Of a DNA stretch of 64,000 nt, positions 1-9,690 are shown piece after piece (within the stretch, counting starts at the first letter, position 1; every line of letters begins with the position of its first letter). The notes under the pieces are model-generated. The model worked only from the letters and a program-made list of their open reading frames with translations. It had not been told where the DNA came from and did not search any database. The stretch comes from Candidatus Paraprevotella stercoravium (GTDB lineage: Bacteria; Bacteroidota; Bacteroidia; Bacteroidales; Bacteroidaceae). The DNA lies in NCBI GenBank assembly GCA_944320795.1, contig CALUIU010000007.1, forward strand, positions 21,478 through 85,477. The letters are read 5' to 3'. A program made the translations under genes and the position numbers.

Positions 1-500
1 ATCTGCGGCACAACGTTGATGTCCATATAGTTTGACAAGAAAGACTTGTCATAACGGTCGTCCGGGCTATACAAGGCACCGATCTGCAAGAAACTGGTCT
101 GACGTTTAGAAGTGGTCACACCGATCTTGGTAACCTCGGCCGGCAACAGACCTTGTGCCTTTGATACACGGTTCTGTACGTTTACGGCCGCCATATCCGG
201 GTCTGTTCCCTGTTTGAAGAACACCTGAATGGTTGCGGTACCGGAGTTTGTTGCGGTAGACTGGATGTAGGTCATGTTTTCTACACCGTTGATACTTTCC
301 TCCAAAGGCTGGATTACCGCTTTCATTACCGCATCAGCACTTGCACCGGTATAGGTGGCTGACACCTGTACGGTTGGAGGCGCAATGTCCGGATATTGTT
401 CAACTGGCAGAGTGGCCAGAGAAATAAAGCCCACGATCAAGGTCAGGATAGATATGGACATGGCCAAGACCGGACGTTTGATAAATATATTTCCTTTCAT
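1..500 (-). CDS. RND efflux pump inner-membrane permease, AcrB/HAE1 family (N-terminal part; runs off left edge)
   Basis: The reverse strand reads from an ATG at 500 to the window edge without a stop, giving about 166 residues. They match the start of hydrophobe/amphiphile RND pumps: a short cytoplasmic FIKRPV segment, a first membrane helix, then the periplasmic porter start with LPVEQYPDIAPP, TYTGASAD and a conserved region around VNVQNRV. The family exports drugs, bile salts or other amphiphiles by proton antiport, as a trimer with a periplasmic adaptor and a TolC-like channel. It lies 48 bp behind the adaptor gene, so the two are one operon; the outer-membrane channel gene would be expected past the left edge. 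The substrate cannot be read from this fragment. Confidence 0.93.
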   Translation of the reverse strand, partial: MKGNIFIKRPVLAMSISILTLIVGFISLATLPVEQYPDIAPPTVQVSATYTGASADAVMKAVIQPLEESINGVENMTYIQSTATNSGTATIQVFFKQGTDPDMAAVNVQNRVSKAQGLLPAEVTKIGVTTSKRQTSFLQIGALYSPDDRYDKSFLSNYMDINVVPQ

Positions 501-548
501 TATTTTAGTTTCCTTTCTTGAAACAAATCTTTTAATCCTATATTATTC

Positions 549-1685
549 TTATTTCTTCTTAGGCGCAGCCTGCTGAGCAGCGGCTTTTCCGTCAACTGAA
601 GCACCTTCGCGAACCAGTCCGGCACCTTCGGCAATAATTACCTCACCTGGTTTCAGGCCTTCGGTAACGATGTATTCTTTGCCATTATTGATTTTGGAAA
701 CTTTGATCTGTGCACTGACAGCTTTACCGTCAATAACCTTGTAAACCAAAACCTTGTCCTGAAGCTCAACTGTTGCTTCCTGTGGGATTACTACACAATT
801 GTTATAGTGTGCCGGGATAATTACGTTACCTGATGCACCACTGTGCAGCAAATGGTTCGGGTTGTTGAAGGCAGCACGCCAGCTGGCTGTACCGGTACTT
901 GGATCGATGACACCACTGATACTCTCTACGCGTCCGCTGTCAGCATAAACTGTACCATCGCTCAACTGCAGCTGTACAGCCGGCATTTGCTTGATCGCTT
1001 CCTCTGGAGAACCATACTGACGGGTAAGTTCCAGCATCTCGGTTTCGTTCATTGAGAAGTAAACGTACATCTGTGAATTGTCAGATACGGTAGTCAGTGG
1101 CTGGGCCATGTTGCTGCCTACCAAAGCACCCTGACGATAAGGCAAGACACCTACAACGCCGTCAGCCGGGCTCTTAACAACGGTATATGATAAATTATTC
1201 GCTGCATTTACTTTCTGTGCTTTAGCCTGTTCCAAAGAAGCTTTGGCGCTGAGCAGGTCATTCTGTGCTTTCTGCAAATCAAAATCAGAAACTACTTTCT
1301 GATCATACAATTCTTTTCTACCTTTGTAATTCAGTTCTGCTGTGGCTACAGCGGCTTCTGCTGCTTTTACATTAGCAATGGCTGTAGAAAGTGCGGCCTG
1401 GTAAGGAACCTGGTCGATGATGAACAGCGTCTGTCCTTTCTTGACACGCTGTCCTTCTGTAACAAGCAGTTTCTGAAGGGTTCCGCCTACCTGTGGATAG
1501 ATTTCGATGTCTTGGCGGCCTCGGATGGTTGCCGGATAGCTGGTACTTAATTCTCGTGTTTGTGTTTGTACTGTCATTGTTTTGTACGCAGTTGTTGGCA
1601 TTGGAGGTTGCTCCTTTTTGCAACTGTTCAAAGTGAACATACAAAGTAAGGCTGCAAAGGAAGCAGTCATCATTTTCTTTTTCAT
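549..1685 (-). CDS. RND efflux periplasmic adaptor (membrane fusion) lipoprotein, AcrA family
   Basis: 378 residues. The N-terminus has a lysine-rich start, a hydrophobic core and a lipobox ending LNSC with the lipidated Cys at 22, so it is a lipoprotein anchored on the periplasmic side. A biotinyl-lipoyl-like half motif lies near residues 75-100 (EGQRVKKGQTL), followed by an alpha-helical hairpin rich in Ala, Lys and Gln (about 100-170), the second lipoyl half (VKSPADGVVG), beta-barrel and membrane-proximal domains, and a Lys/Ala-rich tail. The length is normal for the family. It links the RND pump to the outer-membrane channel. It is the first gene of the efflux operon, with the divergent AraC regulator upstream as a likely controller. 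The substrate is unknown. Confidence 0.95.
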   Translation of the reverse strand: MKKKMMTASFAALLCMFTLNSCKKEQPPMPTTAYKTMTVQTQTRELSTSYPATIRGRQDIEIYPQVGGTLQKLLVTEGQRVKKGQTLFIIDQVPYQAALSTAIANVKAAEAAVATAELNYKGRKELYDQKVVSDFDLQKAQNDLLSAKASLEQAKAQKVNAANNLSYTVVKSPADGVVGVLPYRQGALVGSNMAQPLTTVSDNSQMYVYFSMNETEMLELTRQYGSPEEAIKQMPAVQLQLSDGTVYADSGRVESISGVIDPSTGTASWRAAFNNPNHLLHSGASGNVIIPAHYNNCVVIPQEATVELQDKVLVYKVIDGKAVSAQIKVSKINNGKEYIVTEGLKPGEVIIAEGAGLVREGASVDGKAAAQQAAPKKK

Positions 1686-1723
1686 AATTTGATTTTTGAA
1701 TTAAACTATTCTATTTTTCCGGG

Positions 1724-1731
1724 CAAAAATA
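1724..1731 (-). promoter_or_regulatory. Predicted -7 element for the efflux operon
   Basis: On the reverse strand this reads TATTTTTG, an exact match to the Bacteroides TAnnTTTG box, 39 bp upstream of the adaptor start. No clear TTTG box lies 19-21 nt further upstream. It sits in the divergent region shared with the AraC gene. Confidence 0.5.
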
Positions 1732-1753
1732 CAAATAATTCATAGCACGGAAG

Positions 1754-1785
1754 GTTGCAATAATGGAACTTTCTTTGTAATTTTG
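1754..1785 (+). promoter_or_regulatory. Predicted promoter of the AraC-family regulator
   Basis: TAATTTTG at 1778-1785 matches TAnnTTTG, with GTTG at 1754-1757 as a near -33 box and a 20-nt spacer. The element is 71 bp upstream of the ATG, so a leader of about 65 nt is implied. It overlaps the upstream region of the divergent efflux operon. Confidence 0.45.
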
Positions 1786-1856
1786 GGAACTAGGTTCGAA
1801 AATGAACAATTTTCCTCTGAAATAGACAATGATTAATAGAAGTAAAAAAACGTAAT

Positions 1857-2720
1857 ATGTTGCAACCGAATTTCTTGGAATCTGAATATTATAGCTGCTT
1901 TCATACTGATTTACAGAATATTCCTTCTTTCCTGTTTGCTCCTTCCAGACAAGTGGTTCTATTTGTAGAAAAGGGAAGTGCTCTTGTGTCTGTGAATGAA
2001 AAAGAGCATCGGGCCCGGGAGAATGTGATGTTCTTTATCCAACCTGATTCAGAAATAAAGTTAATAAAACATACAAAAGATTTCAAAGTCTTTTTTGTTT
2101 CTTTTCTGCGAAGTATCCTGCATGAGGTGGGGCAACGGCTGGAACCGCGTTTTTTCGGTTTGCTGTTTCATAAGGTGCACTGGTTTGTAATCCCTGAGGC
2201 GCGCGACAGTGTGCGGGGTTTTTGTTCTCTGTTTGAATATGCCTATAAAGACAAGCGTAATCCTTTTCGTCATGATGTCATCACTTCACTTATAGAAGTG
2301 TTTATTAAAGGTATCTATGGCGTAGTGCTGGAGTATTATCCGGATTTGAAAAGTAATGATACCTTGCGGATTCAAACCCTTTTCAAGCGCTTTATGTTTC
2401 TTTTGGAAAACAATTATATGACAGAGCACAGGGTGCAATTCTATGCCGAGCAATTGTGTATTTCGACCAAATACCTGACGCAGATCTGCCGACGTGTATT
2501 GGAGAAAACTCCCAAAGCGCTGATTGACTACAAACTCTTTTCTACAGCTCTCGGGATGCTGGACCGTACGGACAAGACAATTCAAGAGGTGAGCAATGCC
2601 TTGGGGTTTCCGGATCAGTCCTATTTCAGCCGTTTTTTCAAGCGTTGTATGGGAGTGTCTCCGGTATATTACCGGCAGAATCCCGGAAAAGTGCATGTTC
2701 CTGCTTTTGAGGAGTTTTAG
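1857..2720 (+). CDS. AraC family transcriptional regulator
   Basis: 287 residues. The N-terminal two thirds form a cupin-like sensing region (VLFVEKGSALVSVNEKEH looks like its early strands). The C-terminal hundred residues are an AraC/XylS double helix-turn-helix: first HTH around 198-225 (STKYLTQICRR) and second around 238-270, where GFPDQSYFSRFFKR matches the family signature. It is transcribed away from the RND efflux operon, from a 171-bp shared region, so it is the likely regulator of that operon, although the sequence does not show the effector or the sign of control. It is followed by a hairpin terminator. Confidence 0.93.
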   Translation: MLQPNFLESEYYSCFHTDLQNIPSFLFAPSRQVVLFVEKGSALVSVNEKEHRARENVMFFIQPDSEIKLIKHTKDFKVFFVSFLRSILHEVGQRLEPRFFGLLFHKVHWFVIPEARDSVRGFCSLFEYAYKDKRNPFRHDVITSLIEVFIKGIYGVVLEYYPDLKSNDTLRIQTLFKRFMFLLENNYMTEHRVQFYAEQLCISTKYLTQICRRVLEKTPKALIDYKLFSTALGMLDRTDKTIQEVSNALGFPDQSYFSRFFKRCMGVSPVYYRQNPGKVHVPAFEEF

Positions 2721-2811
2721 TCTTTTGTTGATAAGGTTTTTATTTTGCGGCATGAGACATAGAAGCTGGGCGTGAAACCGATTTTCGAATGATTATATAC
2801 ACAATGAATAG

Positions 2812-2862
2812 AAAACGAGTCCTATTAAACCCTTGGATTTAGCGTTTAATAGGACTCGTTTT
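2812..2862. terminator. Bidirectional intrinsic terminator between araC-type gene and rho
   Basis: A perfect 19-bp inverted repeat (2812-2830 with 2844-2862) and a 13-nt loop, with an A-run on the left arm and T-run on the right. It lies between the convergent ends of the AraC gene (2720) and rho (2957) and could serve both. Confidence 0.85.
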
Positions 2863-2956
2863 TATGTTATAATCTATACCGCCAGTTTTTCAGTAGCCTG
2901 TTCTTTGCCTTTAAGGAAACCAACGACAAGTTTATTTTTTACAATCGGATGCATAC

Positions 2957-5107
2957 TTATGAATTCATGCTCATCAGGAACTCTTCGTTGTCTTTCGAAC
3001 GCTCCAATGGTTCCTTGATCTTGGTCATGGCTTCCACAGAGTTCATGTCGGACAGGAAACGGCGCAATACCCACATGCGGTCCAAAGTTGTCTTGTCATG
3101 CAGCAGATCGTCGCGACGTGTGCTTGAGGCCATGATGTTGACAGCCGGGAAGATACGCTTGTTGCTCAACGTGCGGTCCAATTGCAGCTCCATGTTACCG
3201 GTTCCCTTGAATTCCTCGAAAATCACCTCATCCATCTTGCTTCCGGTGTCGATCAGGGCAGTTGCGATGATGGTCAGTGAACCACCGTTTTCAATGTTAC
3301 GGGCAGCACCGAAGAAACGCTTCGGCTTGTGCAGGGCATTGGCATCCACACCTCCGGACAACACTTTACCACTGGCCGGTGATACGGTATTGTAGGCACG
3401 TGCCAGTCGGGTGATGGAATCCAGGAAGATTACGACATCATGTCCGCATTCCACCATGCGTTTTGCTTTCTCCAATACGATACCCGCAATTTTCACGTGG
3501 CGTTCAGCCGGTTCGTCGAAAGTGGAGGCAATGACTTCCGCATTTACGGTGCGTGCCATATCGGTTACTTCTTCCGGGCGCTCGTCGATGAGCAGCATGA
3601 TGAGGTAAGCCTCCGGATGATTGGCTGCAATAGCATTGGCAATATCCTTCATCAGCATGGTCTTACCGGTCTTCGGTTGGGCAACAAGCAACGCACGCTG
3701 TCCCTTACCGATTGGGGCAAACAAATCTACAATACGGGCTGATAGAGAATCATTATATCCTTTGCACAATTTGAATTTTTCATCGGGGAACAAAGGAGTG
3801 AGATGTTCGAACGGTACACGGTCGCGCACTTCGCTCGGTTCTCTGCCATTGATCTGTGTTACCCGGATGAGCGGGAAATATTTTTCGCCTTCTTTCGGAG
3901 GACGTACCGGTCCTTCTACAACATCACCGGTTTTCAGTCCAAAGAGTTTGATCTGTGAATTGCTTACATAGATATCATCCGGTGATGAAAGGTAGTTATA
4001 ATCGCTTGATCTCAAGAAGCCGTAGCCGTCGGGCATAATCTCTAGTACACCCTGTCCGGTAAGGATGTCACCGAAATCATAGGCAGGCTGCTGTTCTGGA
4101 GCCGATTCTTTCTTATTGCTCTGTTCAGCATTGTTTTCCGGCAGTGCGGGCATGGTCCAGGACATATCCTCCGGAATGACTCCTTGCGGAATATTCGTGT
4201 TATTGCTGGGCAGTTCCAAACCTTCAGGGATATTAAGCGTTCCGGTAGGGGCGTTCTCGGGAGCAGCTATTTCTTCTTCTACAGGTAAATCCTGTAAAAT
4301 GACAAAGTCTGGTTCGTTATTTGAGAAAAATTCTTCTTCGGAGACTGTTGTTTGCGGTTCGTCAGTTTCCGGATTGACCGTATGATTAGTTTCTGTTTTT
4401 TCTGAAATCTTTTCTGGGATTTCGGATTCGTTTAAGTTTTCAGATGGTGTTGGCTGTTCTGTTGTCTGGGTTTCCAATAGAAATTCAGGAATAGGTTCTT
4501 CATCTGAATGGGTGGTGAGGTCAATATCGTCAAAGTTCAGAGACAAAGTATTCTCTTTCTTTGTTTCTTTTTTGGATGAACGTGTTTTTTTTGTATTTTC
4601 TTTAGGTTTCGGTGTTGTGGCTTCAGCTTCGATAGCTTCTGGAGTTGTTTGTTCTTCTTCGGAAACTTTTTCTGTTTTGGCTTTTCTGCCACGTTTTTTC
4701 GGTGCTGCCACAGTTTCAACAGCCGTTTCCTGTGTCTCAGTCTGCGTTTCTTTCTTCTCTTCCGGAATAATTTCTTCAGGAGCGGCTGGGGGTGCGGTTT
4801 CCTCGGTTGCGGTTTCTTTTGCTTTGGTTTTTGTAGTTTTCTTTTTCAGATCAAAATTTTCACCGCTGCCTTGTGAGGCTGAATAGACATGGTCGCTTTC
4901 CTTTTTGGAAATGCGTTTGCGTTTTGTCGCTGCTTTCGTCTCTGCGGCTTTAACCTGTGCGGCTGCAGACAGTTCCGACTGTGTGTCAATGATCTGATAT
5001 ATCAAGTTGATCTTTTCATCGCTCGATTTGATGGAGATGCCCAGATCATGCGCAATGTCTTGCAGCTGTTCCAGAGACATTTCTTCTAGTTCACTTTTCG
5101 TGTGCAT
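2957..5107 (-). CDS. rho: Transcription termination factor Rho with a long disordered N-terminal insert
   Basis: 716 residues against about 420 in E. coli. Rho is a hexameric RNA-dependent ATPase that ends transcription and enforces polarity. A short Rho N-terminal helical domain (residues 1-50, [16 protein letters not shown]) is followed by about 290 residues of Lys/Glu/Thr/Pro-rich low-complexity sequence (about 55-345), basic first and acidic later. The cold-shock-like RNA-binding domain follows (about 350-425, with GYGFLRS), then the RecA-like core with Walker A QPKTGKTM near 478, RPEEVTDM, Walker B VVIFLDS and the Q-loop region [10 protein letters not shown] near 592. The insert is typical of Bacteroidetes. 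A predicted promoter about 150 bp upstream implies a leader of roughly 140 nt with a GCGGTT/AACCGC hairpin (5154-5167). Confidence 0.98.
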   Translation of the reverse strand: MHTKSELEEMSLEQLQDIAHDLGISIKSSDEKINLIYQIIDTQSELSAAAQVKAAETKAATKRKRISKKESDHVYSASQGSGENFDLKKKTTKTKAKETATEETAPPAAPEEIIPEEKKETQTETQETAVETVAAPKKRGRKAKTEKVSEEEQTTPEAIEAEATTPKPKENTKKTRSSKKETKKENTLSLNFDDIDLTTHSDEEPIPEFLLETQTTEQPTPSENLNESEIPEKISEKTETNHTVNPETDEPQTTVSEEEFFSNNEPDFVILQDLPVEEEIAAPENAPTGTLNIPEGLELPSNNTNIPQGVIPEDMSWTMPALPENNAEQSNKKESAPEQQPAYDFGDILTGQGVLEIMPDGYGFLRSSDYNYLSSPDDIYVSNSQIKLFGLKTGDVVEGPVRPPKEGEKYFPLIRVTQINGREPSEVRDRVPFEHLTPLFPDEKFKLCKGYNDSLSARIVDLFAPIGKGQRALLVAQPKTGKTMLMKDIANAIAANHPEAYLIMLLIDERPEEVTDMARTVNAEVIASTFDEPAERHVKIAGIVLEKAKRMVECGHDVVIFLDSITRLARAYNTVSPASGKVLSGGVDANALHKPKRFFGAARNIENGGSLTIIATALIDTGSKMDEVIFEEFKGTGNMELQLDRTLSNKRIFPAVNIMASSTRRDDLLHDKTTLDRMWVLRRFLSDMNSVEAMTKIKEPLERSKDNEEFLMSMNS

Positions 5108-5254
5108 ATATAAATAAAATTAATTTTTTAATTTGAGACCTTTCCATACTGAAGCGGTTGGAACCGCATACTATGGACTCGGTAAAATTAAGAAAATGAA
5201 AAAATAATTGGATAAATTCGATGCGATAAGAGATTACCCGCATCAATGGTGATG

Positions 5255-5262
5255 CAAATATA
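5255..5262 (-). promoter_or_regulatory. Predicted -7 element for rho
   Basis: The reverse strand reads TATATTTG, an exact TAnnTTTG match. Transcription would begin near 5247, leaving a 5' leader of about 140 nt before rho. That leader has a small GC hairpin at 5154-5167. A -33 box is not clear. Confidence 0.5.
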
Positions 5263-5355
5263 CTTCTTTTTTTTGTATTATCTTGTTTTTCTCTTTCTTT
5301 TTTTTCTTTTTGAAACAAAAAAGTAAATCTTGATATGTGGGTGGTATTTTTTGTG

Positions 5356-5363
5356 TAATTTCG
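5356..5363 (+). promoter_or_regulatory. Possible -7 element for the ABC-F gene
   Basis: TAATTTCG differs from TAnnTTTG at one base and lies 21 bp before the chosen ATG at 5385. It would leave almost no leader, so the weaker upstream in-frame start at 5337 would lie outside the transcript. Confidence 0.3.
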
Positions 5364-5384
5364 CATATAATTATATTATGTAGT

Positions 5385-7289
5385 ATGGCATCAGTAAATT
5401 CGTATTTGCAAGTCGAAGGACTTACCCGTAGAGTTGGTGACCGGGTTCTTTTTGAGAATCTTTCCCTAGGTATTGCGGAAGGACAACGTGTTGGGCTTAT
5501 TGCTAAAAATGGAACCGGAAAAACCACGTTGCTGAATATTCTGTGTGGATTGGACTCGTATGATGAGGGGAGTGTCGTGTTCAAACGCGATCTGCGGGTA
5601 GGGTATCTGCAACAATCACCGGTTTACCCGCCGGATTTGACTATTATGGAGGCCTGTTTCTGGCATGGAAATTCTGTAACCAGTCTCATCAAGGAGTATG
5701 AACAGTGCATGCAAACTCCAGGCAATCCCGGACTGGAAGAATTGCTTGACCGTATGGATCAGGAAAAAGCATGGGATTATGAGAGTCGTGCCAAGCAGAT
5801 TCTTTCCAAATTGAAGATACTTGATTTCGACCAGAAAATCCGTCATCTTTCGGGCGGTCAGCTCAAGCGTGTGGCTTTGGCCAATATTCTGATTACCGAG
5901 CCTGATCTGCTGATACTCGATGAACCGACGAACCACCTGGATCTGGATATGATCGAGTGGCTGGAGAAATATCTGAGTCGCAGTTCGCTCACTTTGCTGA
6001 TGGTGACGCACGACCGTTATTTCTTGGATCGTGTATGTACGGAGATATTTGAACTGGATAATGAGCAGATTTATACTTATAAGGGTTCGTACAGCTATTA
6101 TCTGGAGAAACGTCAGGAACGTATCGATGCCATGAATGCCGAGATAGCGCGGGCCAACAACCTCTATCGCACGGAGCTGGACTGGATGCGCCGTATGCCT
6201 TGTGCCCGTGGACATAAGGCGCGCTATCGTCAGGAAGCTTTCTATGAGCTGGAAAAAGTGGCTAAGCGCCGCATGAACGAAAAGAGTGTGTCGCTCGAAG
6301 TGAAATCTTCTTATATCGGAAGCAAGATTTTCGAGGCGGAATATATTTCAAAGAGTTTCGGTCCTGATAAGGTAATACTGAAAGACTTCTTCTATACGTT
6401 CTCCCGTTATGAAAAGATGGGTATTGTGGGAAATAACGGAACCGGAAAATCCACCTTTATCAAAATGCTTTTGGGGGAAGTGAAGCCTGACAGCGGACGT
6501 ATTGTGGTGGGCGAAACCGTGCAGTTCGGTTATTATTCACAGGAAGGCCTGCAATTTGACGACCAGATGAAGGTGATTGATGTGGTGCGCAACGTGGCCG
6601 AGTATGTGGATTTGGGTGGCGGTCGCCATCTTTCAGCCATGCAGTTCCTGCAGCATTTTATGTTTTCGCCCAAGCAACAGCAAAGCTATGTGTATAAGCT
6701 CAGTGGTGGTGAAAAACGCCGTTTGCACTTGTGTACCGTACTGATGCGTAATCCGAATTTCCTGATTCTGGATGAGCCGACGAATGATTTGGATATCGTG
6801 ACCTTGCAGATCCTCGAAGAATATCTGCAAAATTTCAAAGGATGCGTTATTGTGGTGAGCCACGACCGTTATTTTATGGATAAGGTTGTAGATCATTTGT
6901 TGGTGTTCAATGGTCAGGGAGATGTGAAAGATTTCCCCGGAAACTATTCGCAATATCGGGAGTGGAAGGACGAGCAGGACCAGTTGAAGCGTGAAGAAGA
7001 AAGACTGCAGCGCGAAAAAGAAGCGAAAGAAGCTCCGAAACCGGCTGCCGTTCGCAACCAGAATACAGAGAAAAAGCGTCTGACTTATAAGGAAAAGCAG
7101 GAGTTTGCCCAGTTGGAGAAAGATATTGCCGCTCTTGAAGAAGAGAAAAAACAGATCGAAGCGGCCCTTTGCGGAGGTACGATTTCTGTAGAAGAGATTA
7201 CAGCCATGTCCAAGCGTTTACCGGAATTGAACGATGAGCTCGATGAGAAAAGCATGCGTTGGCTGGAGCTGAGCGAGTTCGAATCATAG
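5385..7289 (+). CDS. ABC-F family ATPase, Uup-like
   Basis: 634 residues from the ATG at 5385. An in-frame ATG at 5337 would add 16 residues without homology, and the predicted promoter lies between the two. It is soluble, with two ABC domains and no membrane segments: Walker A GKNGTGKTT (about 40), signature LSGGQ (about 155) and Walker B LILDEPTNHLDL (about 174); then GNNGTGKST (about 348), LSGGE (about 439) and LILDEPTNDLDI (about 460). An inter-domain linker and a charged C-terminal coiled coil (about 545-634) match the Uup subgroup. ABC-F proteins act on ribosomes; Uup-type members are linked to ribosome rescue or assembly and DNA-related phenotypes. A resistance role is not supported, since antibiotic-resistance ABC-F proteins usually lack this C-terminal domain. 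Confidence 0.92.
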   Translation: MASVNSYLQVEGLTRRVGDRVLFENLSLGIAEGQRVGLIAKNGTGKTTLLNILCGLDSYDEGSVVFKRDLRVGYLQQSPVYPPDLTIMEACFWHGNSVTSLIKEYEQCMQTPGNPGLEELLDRMDQEKAWDYESRAKQILSKLKILDFDQKIRHLSGGQLKRVALANILITEPDLLILDEPTNHLDLDMIEWLEKYLSRSSLTLLMVTHDRYFLDRVCTEIFELDNEQIYTYKGSYSYYLEKRQERIDAMNAEIARANNLYRTELDWMRRMPCARGHKARYRQEAFYELEKVAKRRMNEKSVSLEVKSSYIGSKIFEAEYISKSFGPDKVILKDFFYTFSRYEKMGIVGNNGTGKSTFIKMLLGEVKPDSGRIVVGETVQFGYYSQEGLQFDDQMKVIDVVRNVAEYVDLGGGRHLSAMQFLQHFMFSPKQQQSYVYKLSGGEKRRLHLCTVLMRNPNFLILDEPTNDLDIVTLQILEEYLQNFKGCVIVVSHDRYFMDKVVDHLLVFNGQGDVKDFPGNYSQYREWKDEQDQLKREEERLQREKEAKEAPKPAAVRNQNTEKKRLTYKEKQEFAQLEKDIAALEEEKKQIEAALCGGTISVEEITAMSKRLPELNDELDEKSMRWLELSEFES

Positions 7290-7464
7290 CCGCCATTTGG
7301 GTGAATCGTTTGTCATAAGTCTTGGTATTTTTATTTTTCAGCTGATGGAGTCAACTATTTGTAAGATGGAAATCTCAAGACTTTTTCTTTTTTATGTAAC
7401 CGATTAAGTGATAGCGGATAAACAGCACTTTGTAAAAGTGATTCTTGAAATCAGGTAAATAAGA

Positions 7465-7500
7465 AAAACCGCTCGGAAATGTTATTTTCCGAGCGGTTTT
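7465..7500. terminator. Intrinsic terminator of htpG (convergent with ABC-F gene)
   Basis: A perfect 15-bp stem (7465-7479 with 7486-7500) around a 6-nt loop, flanked by A-run and T-run. It sits 33 bp after the htpG stop on the reverse strand and also downstream of the ABC-F gene. Confidence 0.85.
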
Positions 7501-7533
7501 CTTATTATGGTTATTCTGCAACTTTCTGCAAAA

Positions 7534-9588
7534 TTATTTGATCAGATCGATACTTCTCTTCACAAAGTTGTTCAGAGCTTCGCCTTTCAGCATACCGTTC
7601 TGTAACAATGCCAGGTCAATCAGTTGATGTACGATCGGGTTGCCGGCTGCATATTCGGCCATTACCTCGTCGCGTTTCTTTTCCTGGGCCAGTATGTCGT
7701 TGCCACACTGGTTCAGTTGGTCTTTCTCTTCCTGAGTGATTTCTTCCGGCTTCTTGTTTTCCTGTTGCTGACGCAATACTGCCTGGCGTGCGGTGAGTCC
7801 CTTGATTTCGGCCTCGATTGATTTCAGGTTCTCAGCAGTCTTCTCTTTGCTGTCCTCCATTACATTCTTGATGAGCTGGTGGTCAGTATTCAGTACCAGA
7901 GTATACATGTCCGGCATCTCTCCATAGAATGACATGCCCGGCTGGATCTGTGCCATCTCCTTCATACGACGCATATACTCGCTCTGTACGATCAGTACCG
8001 GGGTAGACTGTTCGCCCATGCTCTGTGCCTCGATTTGGAATTCTGTCTGTTTCATTTCCGGCATCTGGCTCTTGAACATAGATGACAATTTGGCACCTGT
8101 CTCGGTGTCTACTGCTGACTTGTTGTCACTGTCTTTGACAATCAAGCGGTCGATGGCGTCGGCGTCTACACGAGTGAAGCGGCTCTTTTCGAACTTGCGC
8201 TCCAGCATGGAAACTACCGGAGTATCCAACTGGCCGTCGAGCAACAGTACGCTGTAACCCTTGTTCTTGGCTGCTTCAATATAGGTGTATTGTGCATCTT
8301 TGTCGTTGGCATACAGATAAATCAGGTTGCCTTCTTTGTCAGTCTGGTTATCCTTGATCAGGGTCTGATATTCTTCGAAAGTGAAGTATTTGCCGTCGCA
8401 GTCCTTGAACAGGGCGAAGTTCTTGGCTTTGTCGTAGAAGTCGTCCTGAGTCAGCATACCGTAGTTGATGAAAATCTTGATGTCATCCCATTTCTGCTCG
8501 AAGTCCTTGCGGTCGTTCTTGAAGATGCTCTGCAAACGGTCGCTTACCTTCTTGGTGATATAGGTAGAGATCTTCTTGACATTGCTGTCGCTCTGCAGGT
8601 AGCTACGGCTTACGTTCAACGGAATATCCGGAGAGTCGATCACACCATGCAGCAGAGTCAGGAAGTCAGGCACGATACCTTCTACAGAATCCGTTACATA
8701 AACCTGATTGCAGTAGAGCTGGATCTTGTTGCGCTGCAACTCCATGTTGCTCTTGATTTTCGGGAAGTAAAGGATACCGGTCAGGTTGAACGGATAATCC
8801 ACGTTCAGGTGAATCCAGAACAGCGGCTCGTCGCTCATCGGATACAGAGTGCGGTAGAAACTCTTGTAGTCCTCGTCCTTCAGGTCGCTTGGCTTGCGGG
8901 TCCACAGCGGTTCTACATCGTTGATAATCAGATCTTCTTCAGTTTCTACCTGCTTGCCGTCCTTCCACTCGGTTTTCTTTCCGAAAGCCACTGGAATAGG
9001 CAGGAAGCGGCAATACTTGTTCAGCAACTCCTGAATCTTGTGCTTGTCGAGGAATTCCTTGCAGTCGTCATCAATGTGCATGATGATGTCGGTACCGCGA
9101 TCGGCTTTTTCTACCTCGGTCAGTTCGTAAGAAGGGCTTCCGTCGCAAGTCCATTTCACGGCCTGTGCGCCTTCCTTATAGCTCTTGGTTACGATTTCTA
9201 CCTGTTTGCTTACCATGAATGAAGAGTAAAATCCCAAACCGAAGTGTCCGATAATGGCATTGGCATCCTCTTTATATTTGTCCAGGAAGTCGTTGGCTCC
9301 TGAGAAGGCAATCTGGTTGATGTATTTTTCGATCTCCTCGGCGGTCATACCGATACCACGGTCGCTCACGGTGATGGTACCTTTCTCGGTGTCGAGGGAA
9401 ACGGTAACCTTCAGTTCGCCCATTTCGCCGCTGAAATCGCCCTTGTTGGCATAAGTCTTCAGTTTCTGGGTTGCGTCTACGGCGTTGGAAACGATTTCGC
9501 GCAAGAAGATTTCGTGATCACTATATAAGAATTTCTTGATGATGGGGAAAATGTTCTCGGTTGTAACCCCAATATTACCTTTCTGCAT
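7534..9588 (-). CDS. htpG: Molecular chaperone HtpG (Hsp90)
   Basis: 684 residues, an ATP-dependent homodimeric cytosolic chaperone. The GHKL ATPase domain opens the protein with the catalytic REIVSNAVDA helix (about 30-40), the DRGIGM lid motif (about 90-95) and GHFGLGFYSS (about 125). The middle domain has LYCNQVYV and NVSRSYLQ, and the C-terminal dimerisation domain ends the protein. Relative to E. coli it has extra charged sequence near 595-640, common in Bacteroidetes homologues. It stands as a single gene with its own terminator, next to another proteostasis gene (clpC) transcribed the same way but separated by a hairpin. Confidence 0.98.
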   Translation of the reverse strand: MQKGNIGVTTENIFPIIKKFLYSDHEIFLREIVSNAVDATQKLKTYANKGDFSGEMGELKVTVSLDTEKGTITVSDRGIGMTAEEIEKYINQIAFSGANDFLDKYKEDANAIIGHFGLGFYSSFMVSKQVEIVTKSYKEGAQAVKWTCDGSPSYELTEVEKADRGTDIIMHIDDDCKEFLDKHKIQELLNKYCRFLPIPVAFGKKTEWKDGKQVETEEDLIINDVEPLWTRKPSDLKDEDYKSFYRTLYPMSDEPLFWIHLNVDYPFNLTGILYFPKIKSNMELQRNKIQLYCNQVYVTDSVEGIVPDFLTLLHGVIDSPDIPLNVSRSYLQSDSNVKKISTYITKKVSDRLQSIFKNDRKDFEQKWDDIKIFINYGMLTQDDFYDKAKNFALFKDCDGKYFTFEEYQTLIKDNQTDKEGNLIYLYANDKDAQYTYIEAAKNKGYSVLLLDGQLDTPVVSMLERKFEKSRFTRVDADAIDRLIVKDSDNKSAVDTETGAKLSSMFKSQMPEMKQTEFQIEAQSMGEQSTPVLIVQSEYMRRMKEMAQIQPGMSFYGEMPDMYTLVLNTDHQLIKNVMEDSKEKTAENLKSIEAEIKGLTARQAVLRQQQENKKPEEITQEEKDQLNQCGNDILAQEKKRDEVMAEYAAGNPIVHQLIDLALLQNGMLKGEALNNFVKRSIDLIK

Positions 9589-9640
9589 AGTAGTATAAGT
9601 TTTTTTGTTGTTTGTTTTTCTGCCGGAATAAATACAAAGA

Positions 9641-9672
9641 AAATGCCAGTCAGTATATTCTGGCTGGCATTT
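9641..9672 (-). terminator. Intrinsic terminator after clpC
   Basis: A 13-bp stem (9641-9653 with 9660-9672) containing one G-T pair and a 6-nt loop, ending 18 bp beyond the clpC stop. On the reverse strand the second arm ends in a T-rich stretch. It separates clpC from htpG. Confidence 0.7.
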
Positions 9673-9690
9673 TAACTATTGTTTAAAGTT

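Noticed and set aside
5385..7289. Antibiotic-resistance ABC-F protein
   Set aside because: The C-terminal coiled coil and core-chromosome context fit Uup rather than resistance ABC-F proteins.
8290..9222. 310-codon forward frame within htpG
   Set aside because: Antisense shadow; hydrophobic Val/Leu repeats arise from reversed Lys/Glu-rich codons of HtpG.
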